Shown piece after piece: positions 1 to 9,895 of a stretch of DNA of 64,000 bases (its first letter is position 1; every line of letters begins with the position of its first letter). This stretch comes from Thamnaconus septentrionalis (taxonomy: Eukaryota; Chordata; Actinopteri; Tetraodontiformes; Monacanthidae). Below the pieces are notes generated by a model. That model had not been told where the DNA came from, searched no databases, and saw only the letters and a program-made list of their open reading frames with translations. Location: NCBI GenBank assembly GCA_009823395.1, contig CM020508.1:4796515-4860514 (forward strand). Direction: 5' to 3'. A program made the translations under genes and the position numbers.

Positions 1-330
1 GCCAGGATGACCGCTTGTCATTCAAGAAGGGGATAAACCTTGGTAACAGTGACTACAAATGAAACAAGCGTGTATTTATTAGAGAGCCATATTTTTTTTC
101 CCCACCAGACAATCAGTTTGGCGACAAACAAAGGGAGGAGGCAGCCGGCGACACACAATAACAACAACGTCGACGTCGTCTGTCATCGCCAGCTGCTCAG
201 TCGTGCGCCGACAGCCACTTACAGCCGGGGAGCGACTCAGCGAGGAGGTGTTTGCTGACGGACTGTCCGTCCGTCCACAGAGGCTCCTCCAGCCTCTCCG
301 TCGCTACAGGCTTTTCTAATAAACACCAGC

Positions 331-366
331 GGAGGAGGAGGAGGAGGAGGAGGAGGAGGAGGAGGA
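331..366 (+). repeat. (GGA)12 microsatellite
   Basis: Perfect GGA trinucleotides, purine-only strand. Frames reading poly-Arg here are not genes. Confidence 0.95.
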
Positions 367-866
367 GCCATCAATCAGGACAATCGACATCATGTACATC
401 GTCCAGTAACCTGCGCTCGCTGGTCAGAGTGTGGAGTGTTTACATGAACGAATGGGCCCAGCCTGGTGTTTTTTGTTCGAGGTACTGAACAAAAGTGGGC
501 TGCCGAGTTTGGTACAGTTTTCCACCGTACCAAACGTGTATACACAACAACAAGAACAAGAAGAAGCACATTGCAAAATATGTCGAGTCAATATGGATCG
601 ACAGCGAGGCTCCCGGGCAAAGCGCATCTTTAATCTCTCTCTAGTCTTAGTTTGGCATTCTTTTTCACTAAGCCTTAAACTTTTTTTTTTTTTTTTTTTG
701 GTTCTTTTCCTCGCTTTTCCTCCTACTACTTGAAATCCAATTTTAGTGCGGCGCTGTCTCCCTCCCCCTGGAGAAAGACACTTAACTGGTGTAAATACTC
801 TGTCTGAATGAATATTTCATGGATGGAGGTAGTTGGTGGTTGCAGGCAGAATTTGTGATCTGCTTG

Positions 867-893
867 CGTGTGTGTGTGTGTGTGTGTGTGTGT
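867..893 (+). repeat. (GT)n microsatellite, short
   Basis: About 13 GT units, followed by GT/GC-rich TGCATGCATGTGTGCATGCG. Confidence 0.9.
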
Positions 894-1257
894 TTGCGCA
901 TCTCTTTGTGCGTGTGTTAATGCATGCATGTGTGCATGCGCGGGTCCTCCTGCGGTGTTTGAACAGCGCGCACAGCAACAGGACCGCAGGGCACGCAGGA
1001 AATGGAAATGTAATTGGATTGTGACAGGATGCAGTTCGCCAGCAGAAGCCAGAGTGCCCCACAGGAGTCATTTCATACACTAGCACATTAACTCGCCGAA
1101 TCATCCCCGCCAACGAGCGCACACGCGGCAGACACGCCCGCGCCTCCGCCGCCGCGCCGTGATGTTTTTCGATAGGACTCCTCCCACCGTCAAGGCGTCA
1201 AGGTGGGGTTTCTCACAGGCAGCGGCTCGGCCTAGGGTCACATCTGTCAATAAGGTG

Positions 1258-1780
1258 TCCATCCATCCATCCTTCCATCTATCCATCCATCCATCCATCC
1301 ATCATCCCTCCATCCGACCATTCATCATCCAACCATCCAAACATTCCTCCATCCATCCATTCCATCCATCCATCCATCCAATCATCCATCTATCCATCCA
1401 TCCATCCATCCGACCATTCATCATCCAACCATCTCTACCATCCATACATTCCTCCATCCATCCATCCACACACTTATCATCCATCTATCCATCCATCCAT
1501 TCACCCATCTATCCATTCCTCATCCATCCATCTCTACCTTCCATTCATCCATCTATCCATTCCTCATCCATCCATCTCTACCTTCCATCCATCCATCATC
1601 CTGCCACCATCCATCCATCTATGCATCCACCCATTCATCATCCATCCATATACCCATCCATCCATCTATCCATTCACCCATTCATCATCCATCCATCAAT
1701 CCATCCATCCATCCATCCATCCATCCATCAATCCACCCATCCATCCATCCATCCATCCATCCACCCATCCATCCATCATC
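1258..1780 (+). repeat. (ATCC)n tetranucleotide array with higher-order duplications
   Basis: About 520 bases are almost wholly built from ATCC units with scattered variants (ATCT, ATTC, ACCC). Internal duplications are visible: CGACCATTCATCATCCAACC recurs 96 bases apart (1315 and 1411), and ATCCATTCCTCATCCATCCA recurs 44 bases apart (1511 and 1555). The long open frame across it ([11 protein letters not shown] peptide) is a translation of the repeat and not a gene. Confidence 0.95.
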
Positions 1781-2929
1781 CTGCACACAGGGTATAGGGT
1801 TGCTATAGCCGATCGTAGCTTTTGTTGGGTGGAGCTGGACACTCAATGTCAAAGCTGGCACTGGAGACACTTTATAGTCCTCATCACCTCGCTCAGTTTC
1901 ACTGACGGAGAAAAGTCCACAAGAGTCCTCAACAGCAATGTTGTTTAGCCAAAGTACCCGCTGGAGCCTCGGCCAAGGAGATGCATTCAGGTGACCTTGC
2001 ATAAGCTGGTGCAACCTCGAAAGAAGAAAAAGCTCCTTACATAAGTTATTACAGAGAAGAAAAGGTTGGAGTGTTTCCATCTAGCAGAGGACGGGGGGTT
2101 GAGGGTAAACGACATGGGAACACAAGCTGCTGTCTTTCAAAAGTGCGGTTTGGTCAAAAGTCTTCCAGCACCGAGGAATGAAGGTTTGATTATACCGAGC
2201 TTAGGCTTCATGTTTTCTTTTGTGCACACACAGCCGCACTGATATTATGCCTTTATTATCTCATTTCAAAGGACGTTCCTTTGGTCAACAATTAAAAAAA
2301 GAGAAAAAGAAGGAAAAAAAAAACCACCACCACATTCTGCTCCACATCTTCCCAGCTTTCCCCCACATGCTCCGCTGCGTCAGTCACCCAACACACACAA
2401 CACACAACTCCCAGTGACACAACCCCCACAAAAGAGTCTTCGCCACACAGTCCTTAGTATGTGGTGGACATAAACCAGCGTGTTGGGCAAATTCAGCCAC
2501 AAAACTACTTGCTTTGTTTAAGATAAACGATCGGGACTGTGTTTCACACGGTCTGCTAGGGAAAAAAAACAATAAAGATGCGACGTGTCTCAACTCCATC
2601 CTCCAACTTTTTTTTTTTTCCGTTGTCGACACGACCACGTTGTTCTGTGGCTACTCTGGCTCGAATAGTTTGGCCCAGGAGGGTTTTTCAAAGGCAGACT
2701 TTCAAGGTTTAAATGGACAAATTCATGGGCTGATGATGAAGACGATCAACTTCTAACTTAAGAATTGATGTTTACTCACAAACATACAGCAAATGCATGT
2801 ACATAAAACACAACAACACTGGTAATCTGCAACGTTAGAACGCGCGACATGCAGCCACGTGCATCGTCTCCTATAAATGTGCTTTCTTATTGTATTATAA
2901 ACCTGCCAATTCCTTTTATCATGTTATGA

Positions 2930-3022
2930 CTATATTGTTTGGAACCCTTGATTAGCCCGAAATGAATTCCCATAATCAGACAGTAAAGTATAATCTAATC
3001 TAATCTCATCGAATCTAATCTG
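2930..3022 (+). mobile_element. LINE-like 3' tail ending in TAATC repeats
   Basis: GACAGTAAAGTATAATC is followed by degenerate (TAATC) units up to about 3022. Fish L2/CR1-type LINEs typically end in GACAATAAAG or TAATAAAGT followed by short pentamer repeats of this kind. No coding remains are visible to the left, so only the 3' UTR is likely present. Confidence 0.4.
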
Positions 3023-3197
3023 ATGTATTGTTCTTAAAATACCCTGGTGAGACGATAACACCATATTTCAATGAGCTGAATTTGATTTGTAATAATTACA
3101 GTGACAGCTCAGTCCGGTTAGCTCGCTCTGGCCATGCAGTTGTTTTTCAGACACGAGTCTCTTTCCCATTGCCTCCGTCCGCATCTCTCACAGAGAC

Positions 3198-3200
<3 letters not shown>

Positions 3201-3269
<69 letters not shown>
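3201..3269 (+). repeat. (AC)n microsatellite, 69 bp
   Basis: Uninterrupted AC dinucleotides. Frames across it (Thr-His or Val-Cys repeats) are artefacts. Confidence 0.97.
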
Positions 3270-3270
<1 letters not shown>

Positions 3271-4561
3271 CAAGGTCAAACACAAATACCAAAACCCTCA
3301 CAGTAAGACAAACGCAGAGAGATAAAAGCAACCCAAAAGAATTCTCGTATTTTTGTGGGGGGGTTTTCAACGCCCCCCAAACATGCAAGAACTCCTTTGT
3401 GGCTGGAGAAAGATCTAGTGGAAAACAAGCAAATTCTTCCAAAATACGATGGAATAGCAGCACGCTCAAGGCAGACTATCTATAAAACAAACAACAGGGA
3501 CTGTGGGTAAGAGAACATGGCTACGATGGGGGAGAAAAAGGGAGACGTGCAAAGCAAATAAAACTTGTTTTTGGGCAGAACTGGGATTAATTAATACACA
3601 TGTAGCTGCACGTAACTGGCTCCGAAGAAAAACATACCGCGGGCCCAGTCAGTTACGTGCAGGCTGCAACAGGAAGCCAACAGAACTATCAAAGTGATTA
3701 CACATTAAAATGTTTCCCTTTTGCTGTTTTCCTTTAGTGGCCGTGCACAGAATGCAATCCCTCAACAGAAAGGCCAGCAAAGGTCACAGATATTTCGATG
3801 CATATGAGATCAGCCGCTAGCAGATGGCACGGCCGTCGTCTCAGACATGGTGGCCCCTGGGCTGCGGCCAGAGACAGCGTATTCCCGAAGGCATGCCAGC
3901 CCGGTAACGTGCTCGAGGGAAAGTGATGTAATTCACACCTCGGTTAGGAGCACTTTTGTAAAAGATTAGTAATCCCACAGTGGCCGCGTCCAGGAAGACG
4001 CCCAGTGGTGCCGGATCGGCTCCCGGAGCTTCCTGACCTTCCGCTGGCCTGAACGGCTGGCCGGGTGAAAGTCCAATCAAATCAATCTCAAGGCTGCAAA
4101 TCGATGCATTAAGACATGTAATAATGGCCAAGGTAGCCAAACCAGGAAATAAAAGAGGATGTCGTGTGTCGTGTTTAAGAACTTTTACAGGGAATCGAAT
4201 CTTGCAAAAAAAAAAAGGGGGAAGAATCTGGGGGGAGACAGTCCTCTGGGCCTTTTCACACCCTTAATCGGCCCTCGGGGACATAGCAACAGGAGAGGCT
4301 ACGTCCCCGAGGGCTGATCAGGCCAATGGGAGCACAGTGCAGCGTGCCTCAGAGCACCTCACCGCATTAACGATTTAAGATACCCGCAGGAGGGCGACCG
4401 GCGAGGGGGAAAATGCTTTAGAAGGAAGGAAAACAGCAGGAACGGAGGATCACGGTGGCGTCACGGTGGAGGGGAATGAAGAACATAGAGGGAGGAGAGA
4501 GTTTACAGGGTTTCACAAGTCTTGGTGTTTTATGAAGTGCAGATGAATGGTAAACACTGGC

Positions 4562-4563
<2 letters not shown>

Positions 4564-4601
<38 letters not shown>
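4564..4601 (+). repeat. (TGC)12 trinucleotide repeat
   Basis: Uninterrupted CTG/CAG-class triplets in non-coding sequence, the class known for hairpin formation and length instability. Confidence 0.95.
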
Positions 4602-4602
<1 letters not shown>

Positions 4603-5125
4603 GTTGGTGTCTTGGTGCACTAATTATCCCTCAGGCCTTTGGGGCGAGGGGGAGGAGTGCTAATGAGCCTTAATGAAAACCCAGCCCGGCCCGGAGAACC
4701 CAAAGTGTCGTCTTTTAATGATACATTAAAGCGGAGAAGAATGGGGACGCCCGCAGATGAAAGGCTGCGCCGAGCAGAACTTTTCCCATCAGAAAAAAAA
4801 AAAAAAAATCTGAGCTGCGGGTTAATGACGGCGGATACACTTTGCGTGTTTGTTTACTGCAGGTCAGGGAAGTTTTTAAGCAGATAGCAAGGGTAAAGAG
4901 GACAGAAGGGGAAATGCTCAGGCTCTTGATTTTGGACTCGATAAAGTCTCTGATTTTATCTCAGGGTGGCTTCGCACTCGCTTTGATCCAAAACAGGAGG
5001 ATTTGTTCTGAATCACTTCTGCGTATTCCCCTCAGGTTGTTCTTTCTTTGCCTTCTACTTCTTCACCTTACATCACCGCCTTGCGCGTCGTGGTCACCCA
5101 TTGCATTGTGGGACAGCCACAGCAG

Positions 5126-5173
5126 GATCCATCCATCCATCCATCCATCCATCCTAACCCTAACCCTATCCAT
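5126..5173 (+). repeat. (ATCC)n with telomere-like CCTAACCCTAACCCTA
   Basis: Seven ATCC units run directly into two to three CTAACC units. This is a short interstitial telomere-like stretch beside the degenerate SINE, too short to indicate a fusion or telomere healing. Confidence 0.85.
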
Positions 5174-5194
5174 CGTGTTGGTCTCATCAATGCC

Positions 5195-5440
5195 ACAAAT
5201 CAGGGTGAAGTTGGGTCCCACCTTGGGCAAGGCATTATTTCATCGTGGTGCAAACAAATACGCACACTCTCAACTCACAACCTGCTAAGACTTGCGCAGC
5301 AACACTATGCGCCAGTTCACCAGGGGCTGGAGCGAAAATGCAAACTGCACAGCGCACAATGTCTGGGAATTGAACCCACAGCCTTCTTGAGAAGTGACAC
5401 GTCTGACCACAGTGATACCCTGATGCCACAACAACGACAA
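5195..5440 (-). mobile_element. degenerate tRNA-derived SINE
   Basis: On the minus strand, TGTGGCATCAGGGTATCACT, GTGGTCAGACGTGTCACTTC and AAGAAGGCTGTGGGTTCAAT form a tRNA-like head with a B-box-like GGTTCAATTCCC at 5367-5380. Downstream is GTTTGCATTTTCGCTCC, like the GTTTGCATGTTCTCC core of fish SINEs. The plus-strand phrase CCTTGGGCAAGGCA at 5221-5234 resembles the other end of such repeats. The copy is old and diverged, so the family cannot be named with certainty. Confidence 0.5.
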
Positions 5441-5779
5441 TAACACCATGTGTCCCGAGCTGATGCAACAGCTTTGTCTTTTTTTTCAATTTGAAATTTA
5501 GGTCCTAACTTCCTGTCTGCTTATGTCCTAACTTTTCAATGTATTCTACATTGTTGCTTGTTGTTTTTGATTATAGTTTTCCCGTACAAGCCCTTTTGGC
5601 TTCGTTCCCTCCTTGCACTGTTTTAAATTGTGCTAAATAAATAAACACAAATACAAATATAGGACCTGTTCAGAGTTTCTGCCATGTAAAAAGCAGTTTT
5701 TCTGCCTCCTCAGTGTGTCTTTTATATCTCCTTGTGATTTCTTTCCTTTTCTTTTTAAATACAGTGCAATATAGCTCAA

Positions 5780-5845
5780 CCTGCAATTGCGTTGTTACTA
5801 CTTGTAGTGCGATCACAATAAAGGCTCTTGCATTCCATTCTATTT
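5780..5845 (+). mobile_element. LINE-like 3' tail ending in ATTCT repeats
   Basis: TTACTACTTGTAGTGCGATC then ACAATAAAGGCTCTTGCATT and CCATTCTATT strongly recall the 3' end of fish L2-type elements (ACTTGTA...GACAATAAAGGC followed by ATTCT units). It lies just 3' of the LNX exon in the presumed intron. No coding remains are seen. Confidence 0.42.
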
Positions 5846-5960
5846 GCTGAAAGTGCAAACACAGAACGTGTTTCAGGCACCTGTACCTGTGACCGGCAAC
5901 AATTCTGCTCTCATGTCGCTCTGTACAAACCCAACTGAATGGCACTGAATTGGTTCCTAC

Positions 5961-6370
5961 CTGCTCTTAAAGTGGTCCTCCAGCTCGCCGCGGGGCAGGC
6001 GCTCGCTGCAGTGCTCGGCGAAGGGGCAGGCCACCGTCAGCTTGTCCAGCAGCTTGTGCACCAGCAGGCTGGGCTTCCTGCAGCTCTGCAGCATGAGGGG
6101 CGTCCGGCACACGGGACAGAAGTCGCTCTCCAGCAGGAAGCTGGTGAGACACTCCTGGCAGTAGGTGTGTCCGCAGGGCGTGTCCAGCGGCCGGATGAGC
6201 GGCTGCAGGCAGATGTGGCACACCAGGTCGTCGTCCACCTCGTCCTGGTACAGGTACTCGTGGTTCTCGCCCAGCTGGTGGGCGTGGCCGCATGCGGCGC
6301 ACAGCGCCGGCTGCGAGGCCAGCAGCTCGTAGTCGCAGGGGGAGAGCGGAGGAGCGGAGGCTTCGGCCAT
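5961..6370 (-). CDS. lnx1-like: LNX-family E3 ubiquitin ligase, first coding exon (Zn-RING-Zn region), partial
   Basis: This exon encodes the first 136 residues plus two bases of a Ligand-of-Numb-protein-X family protein. These are cytosolic RING E3 ligases that ubiquitinate Numb and other partners through four C-terminal PDZ domains. Visible: an N-terminal Cys/His cluster (C24, C27, then H29, H31, H37), the acidic [11 protein letters not shown] entry, and a complete RING with C51, C54, C66, H68, C71, C74, C85, C88. A TRAF-like finger starts at C115/C121 with H133 near the exon end. The start is an ATG at 6370 with A at -3 and G at +4. Frame ends in phase 2 at AGCAG followed by donor GTAGG, and reading on hits TAG at once. 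Residues after the RING and the AxCxxAHxLxENH stretch look closer to LNX1, while [11 protein letters not shown] and VHKLLDKL look like LNX2, so the paralogue is uncertain. The PDZ exons and NPXY region are not in the window; they should lie left of base 1. Confidence 0.9.
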
Positions 6371-6488
6371 CGTCGGGGCCAGACTCTCTCATTGGTGGGG
6401 ACGTTTATCCGGCGCGTTTAATCCCGCGAGAGGCACGTCAGCGGCGCAAACCTGTTGGCAAGTGGCGGGAAGGATGCGTCAGGCAAAC
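5985..6488. promoter_or_regulatory. CpG island over the LNX 5' coding exon
   Basis: By hand I count about 48 CpG dinucleotides in roughly 500 bases, far above the flanks. The island covers the coding exon and about 120 bases 5' of its ATG. Read on the minus strand, the upstream part contains an inverted CCAAT-type motif (CCACCAATGAG), a CRE-like TGACGTGC and an E2F-like TTCCCGCC. It also contains a possible splice acceptor ending in GCCAACAG about 60 bases before the ATG. So it may be the promoter itself, or the start of a second exon whose non-coding first exon lies further right. I cannot decide between these from sequence alone. Confidence 0.45.
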
Positions 6489-6904
6489 GAGCATTGTGTT
6501 TGTGTTTTTTGACAAGCATTATTTCCACTACAGGGAATCTTGGCTAGAATTTGTTTCTCTTTGATTTGTTGAGTGTTTTGTTTTTCTTCCAGATCGATAC
6601 AGAAAGTAGCTGTAAGGAGGTTTTTTTTCTAACTTGTACTCAGTTGGTACTTTTGTTTATTCCACTGGGCTTTGAACAAACAAAGAACAAACTTAAATCA
6701 CACATTGCATTTCGTTTTTTGGCTGTTTTTAAGTTCTGAGAAAAACTTGATTTTCTCACACCGTCGTGAAGTCACTTGCAAAGCTCTGCTGCATCGTCTG
6801 AACACGTGGGTGCACTTACAAACAACAGCACTGCGGCCAAACACTCGGCTCCCTGCGTCATTATTCGTACCATGCAAGACACTCACACGCACTCTTATTT
6901 TTGC

Positions 6905-6944
6905 ACCGTTAGATGCGACTCAGTGCTGCACACTGGGCCTTTAA
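6905..6944 (+). mobile_element. MITE-like opposite terminus
   Basis: GTGCTGCACACTGGGCCTTT then AATC resembles the right end (CTACACACTGGACCTTTAA) of the same fish element whose left end lies at 19785. It is also roughly the inverted complement of that left end. A short match of this kind could be chance. Confidence 0.3.
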
Positions 6945-7597
6945 TCTCTGGTAATCTCACTTGCAAATGAGCAATATTTGCAATTGCTGACAACCTGCCC
7001 AGGGCTGCACGTCGCCCAGTTCAACTTCGCCACATCGCTGAGAGAAAAAAAAAAAAAAAAGCGGGAAGCTGTCCTTCACCCCAGAAACGTTCGTGAGCCA
7101 AAGTCGTGACAAACGACTCCTTTGCTTCTTTCTTTTTTTTTTGGTGCGTATCTGGACGACAGCTGTGTTTGCAGCACAACAAACTTGTCTCTTCTTTTCA
7201 CAGTTTGGGGTAAGATGAGATCAAAGCGGTTGAGATTTGCTGCCGGGAGCATCAACAGTGGCTGCAAGGACAGGTGGACGGCGATCCGGCTCGGCTGCTG
7301 ACTCGCTGCTCTGCGTGTCTAACAGACATCGCCGCTAATCCTTGGTTTTGTTTTGTTTGATTTTTTTTTGTGTGTCTGTGTCTGTATTTTATTTTTTTAT
7401 TTTTTTGCTGGAAGCTCTTAAGCATGCCAGCGCACACGTCATGCTTCGCCACCAGCGGGCTCCTCCAGCACATGGACGCTGACAGATGGACTCAGTCGGA
7501 CACACGTCACCTCTTGCTTTTATTTCTGGACCCACTGTTGGGTCTTGGCTGCCTAATGAGACGCTAGTGTACGGCAAGAAGGAAAAAAAACAACCTG

Positions 7598-7656
7598 TCA
7601 TCATCATCATCATCACCATCATCTCATCATCATCATCATCATCATCATCGCCACAG

Positions 7657-7702
<46 letters not shown>

Positions 7703-7709
7703 AAACAAC
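7598..7709 (+). repeat. compound (TCA)n-(ACA)n microsatellite
   Basis: TCA triplets at 7598-7649 are followed after seven bases by ACA triplets at 7657-7709. The poly-Thr and poly-Met frames are artefacts. Confidence 0.95.
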
Positions 7710-8589
7710 AAGAAGACTTGTGTCTGGAGTCCAGAAAGAAGGGCGGGTGTGTTTGCTGAATACATTAAAAAAGTGAAGTCGTCTAAGTTGTCTAAGCCAA
7801 TGCAGCAGCTGACAATAACACTTTCACTCAAGTACAATATCGCAATAACGCGGCTGACTCATTCCTTTTTTCAGCCAGGCATCAAACTGGGTTGGAGGAA
7901 TCTTTGTCACGCTGATTCTTATTCACGCGGGGCCCTGGAAAGTTCTCCTCTGTAGACAATTCCTGACACAGTGAGATCTCTGTTCGCAGAGTAAATATCT
8001 ATCCGCCTCTGCCACAGGTAACGCTGCTCATCTGTCCCGACTGGAGTCAGAATTGCTCTCGGTATCAGATCAAACCGACGTTCCATGACAGGCAGCTCGA
8101 AATAAAGGTTGACGGGGGAAAAATACATTGTTTCACCGGGGATCGGGCAAAGACGTGTCGAAACATAATGCGTGCCGCCACAAACAATCTCTCGCACAAA
8201 CACACACAGCTGACACACCCAGGCCCGAGGAGCAGCGGCTGCTGACGCAGGTTGGAATGCTGCTGCTGCTGCCGCCGCACGACAATGACGGCGACGGTGA
8301 GCCCAGTGACTGGTTTCCACTGGCTGGTATTTTTTCGCCTCTGATGTCACAGTTCACACCTGAGAGGCCACTGACACCAATCTCACGCTGTCACGCTCAC
8401 TTTCACCCCCCCGAGATTAGTTTCTGGTCAGGGGTTTGATGGAGAATGATGCAACTCAGGAGTTCAGGTTGAATCTTAGAGGCTCCATAAAATCTCCTGT
8501 TATTACACAACCAAATCAGCTTTGCTGCTGTTGTTTACCCAGTAGTTTACCCACTTTCAGATTTATTTTTTTCTACATATATATATTTT

Positions 8590-8860
8590 CTGCCTCTGAC
8601 CACCTGATCACTCCAGAAAAGCTCCATGGATATCAGGAAAACAGCATATTTAGCCTTCTGTTTACAGCCTCCCACTGGGTTAGGGTTAGCTAACTAAATT
8701 AACTACTCCTACTGCTGCTGTGTTGGGTCTTCCACCCGCATGAAGGGAGAAGAAAACAAAGTGGTCTCTAAGGGGGCGTGGCCACTAACCTGGATGTTAA
8801 ACCATATGACCTTTGTGACATATCAAAGGGAAGGTTGCCAGAATAATGTGTCGTAACCTC
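8590..8860 (+). repeat. dispersed repeat family R4, copy 1
   Basis: Landmarks in order are GGATATCAGGAAAACAGC, ATATTTAGCCTTCTGTTTAC, GCCTCCCAC, GGGTCTTCCAC and CCTTTGTGACAT. The same series recurs at 23560 and in reverse orientation at 15290-15500. The central part holds an inserted TTAGGGTTAGC. It encodes no recognisable protein. Confidence 0.6.
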
Positions 8861-9627
8861 ACACCTCTGAAAAGAGGAGTCAACCAAAGAGAGAAAGGAT
8901 GGAGTTTTGACATTCCTGAGACTCAGAAATGAAGGGAAGGGTTTTTCTCAGAATAGTATTAATAATTATTAATACAGCCTGTTGTTATGATTAAAAACAC
9001 TTTTTATTTCTCCAGTTAACTGATGATGATTTCATCCAGGGTGTTTATGTCCCACCCTGACATTTGCCTCATCATATCACTGAATAAATGTCAGAGGATC
9101 TTTCTCACTCATTGGCTTATATTTGTTCATCATCTCAGCTGCAGTAAATGGGGGATTTGCCAGATTGCAATGATTTCTATGACAGCGGCACAACATCGTG
9201 GCAGCCTTTGAGCTTTGAGTTTGTTTTTTTTTGTTTTTTTACAGCTGTTTACATTTTCATTAATAATTACACTTGGACACTAATCCAAAACCAGCATTGG
9301 ATTGTAAAAATTGAAAGGCATGTGAAGTGTTTGCTTCAGTGTTTGACCTGCTGTCAATTCTCGGCTGTTTAGTTGTTTGCTTGAGATAGCTTCCACCCTC
9401 TCGCCAAACAGGGCCGCTGGCTCGTGCGACTCAGCTGTGATCCGTTCCTGACGAGGTCATTTGCGCGATCCGATCTGGTGTAGAATAAACACGAACCCGC
9501 TCGAGGCTTAGAGCGGACAAGCTTGAATGTGATCAAAAGCAGGACAGAAGTGAAAATTCAAGGCGGCGCTTCTTTGCATAACTAGTCTGTTCAGCCCTGC
9601 AGATCAGATTTTTAAATCCCTTTTAAT

Positions 9628-9895
9628 GCGCCGCGCTGTGTGCGCTTTAGGCGTCTTTCACATTGTCTGAGAGTGCGCCCGATCGCTGGACTCTCGCGGG
9701 CGGGCGTGGCCTCGCCCTGTTCAGATCGCAAACTGCTGTGTTGATTCACGTTGAAAAGGGAAACCTGATTGGCGGGGGAACTCGGTGACTCACAGCGACG
9801 GCCGAGGCGCGAGAGAGAGCAGATAGAAACCAGTCAGGGCTGAGCGCCGTTGCTGGAGGCCCGTAGCGTTGAACGTGGACGGCGCGCGAGCAAAG
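9628..9895. promoter_or_regulatory. CpG-dense block, possible promoter or upstream non-coding exon
   Basis: About 32 CpGs lie in 300 bases, against few in the AT-rich sequence on both sides. It contains GC-box-like GGGCGGGCGTGG and a GATTGGCGGGGG element that combines an inverted CCAAT box with a GC-rich core. It sits about 3.3 kb upstream of the minus-strand LNX start. Mammalian LNX genes begin with non-coding exons, so this is a reasonable candidate for the LNX transcription start, but no open frame or splice site here proves it. Confidence 0.3.

Larger units (their letters stand above)
1..1257. other. non-coding, presumed LNX intron
   Basis: Simple-sequence-rich DNA with no coding signal on either strand. 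If the LNX gene extends left out of the window, this is intronic. Confidence 0.5.
1790..5120. other. non-coding, presumed LNX intron
   Basis: Apart from the AC and TGC arrays and the LINE-like tail there is no recognisable gene. I searched the minus-strand frames for the LNX linker and PDZ domains (GLGF-type loops, NPXY) and found none. There is a hairpin-like pair of phrases at 4265-4310 (CGGCCCTCGGGGACATAGC and TACGTCCCCGAGGGCTGAT). Confidence 0.5.
6500..9620. other. non-coding, LNX 5' flank or first intron
   Basis: Poly-A/T runs, one possible MITE end, the TCA/ACA array and repeat copy 1. A minus-strand open frame at about 7920-8160 has balanced composition but matches nothing I know. Confidence 0.5.

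Noticed and set aside
1159..1797. 212-codon plus-strand open frame
   Set aside because: It is a translation of the ATCC array (HPSIHPS repeats) and begins and ends without gene signals.
1685..2080. Minus-strand frame with a non-repetitive C-terminal part
   Set aside because: I tested it as a possible LNX or transposon exon, but found no zinc, PDZ or transposase motif.
5967..6392. Long overlapping frames on both strands at the LNX exon
   Set aside because: They are GC-rich shadows of the true LNX frame and lack its zinc-ligand pattern.
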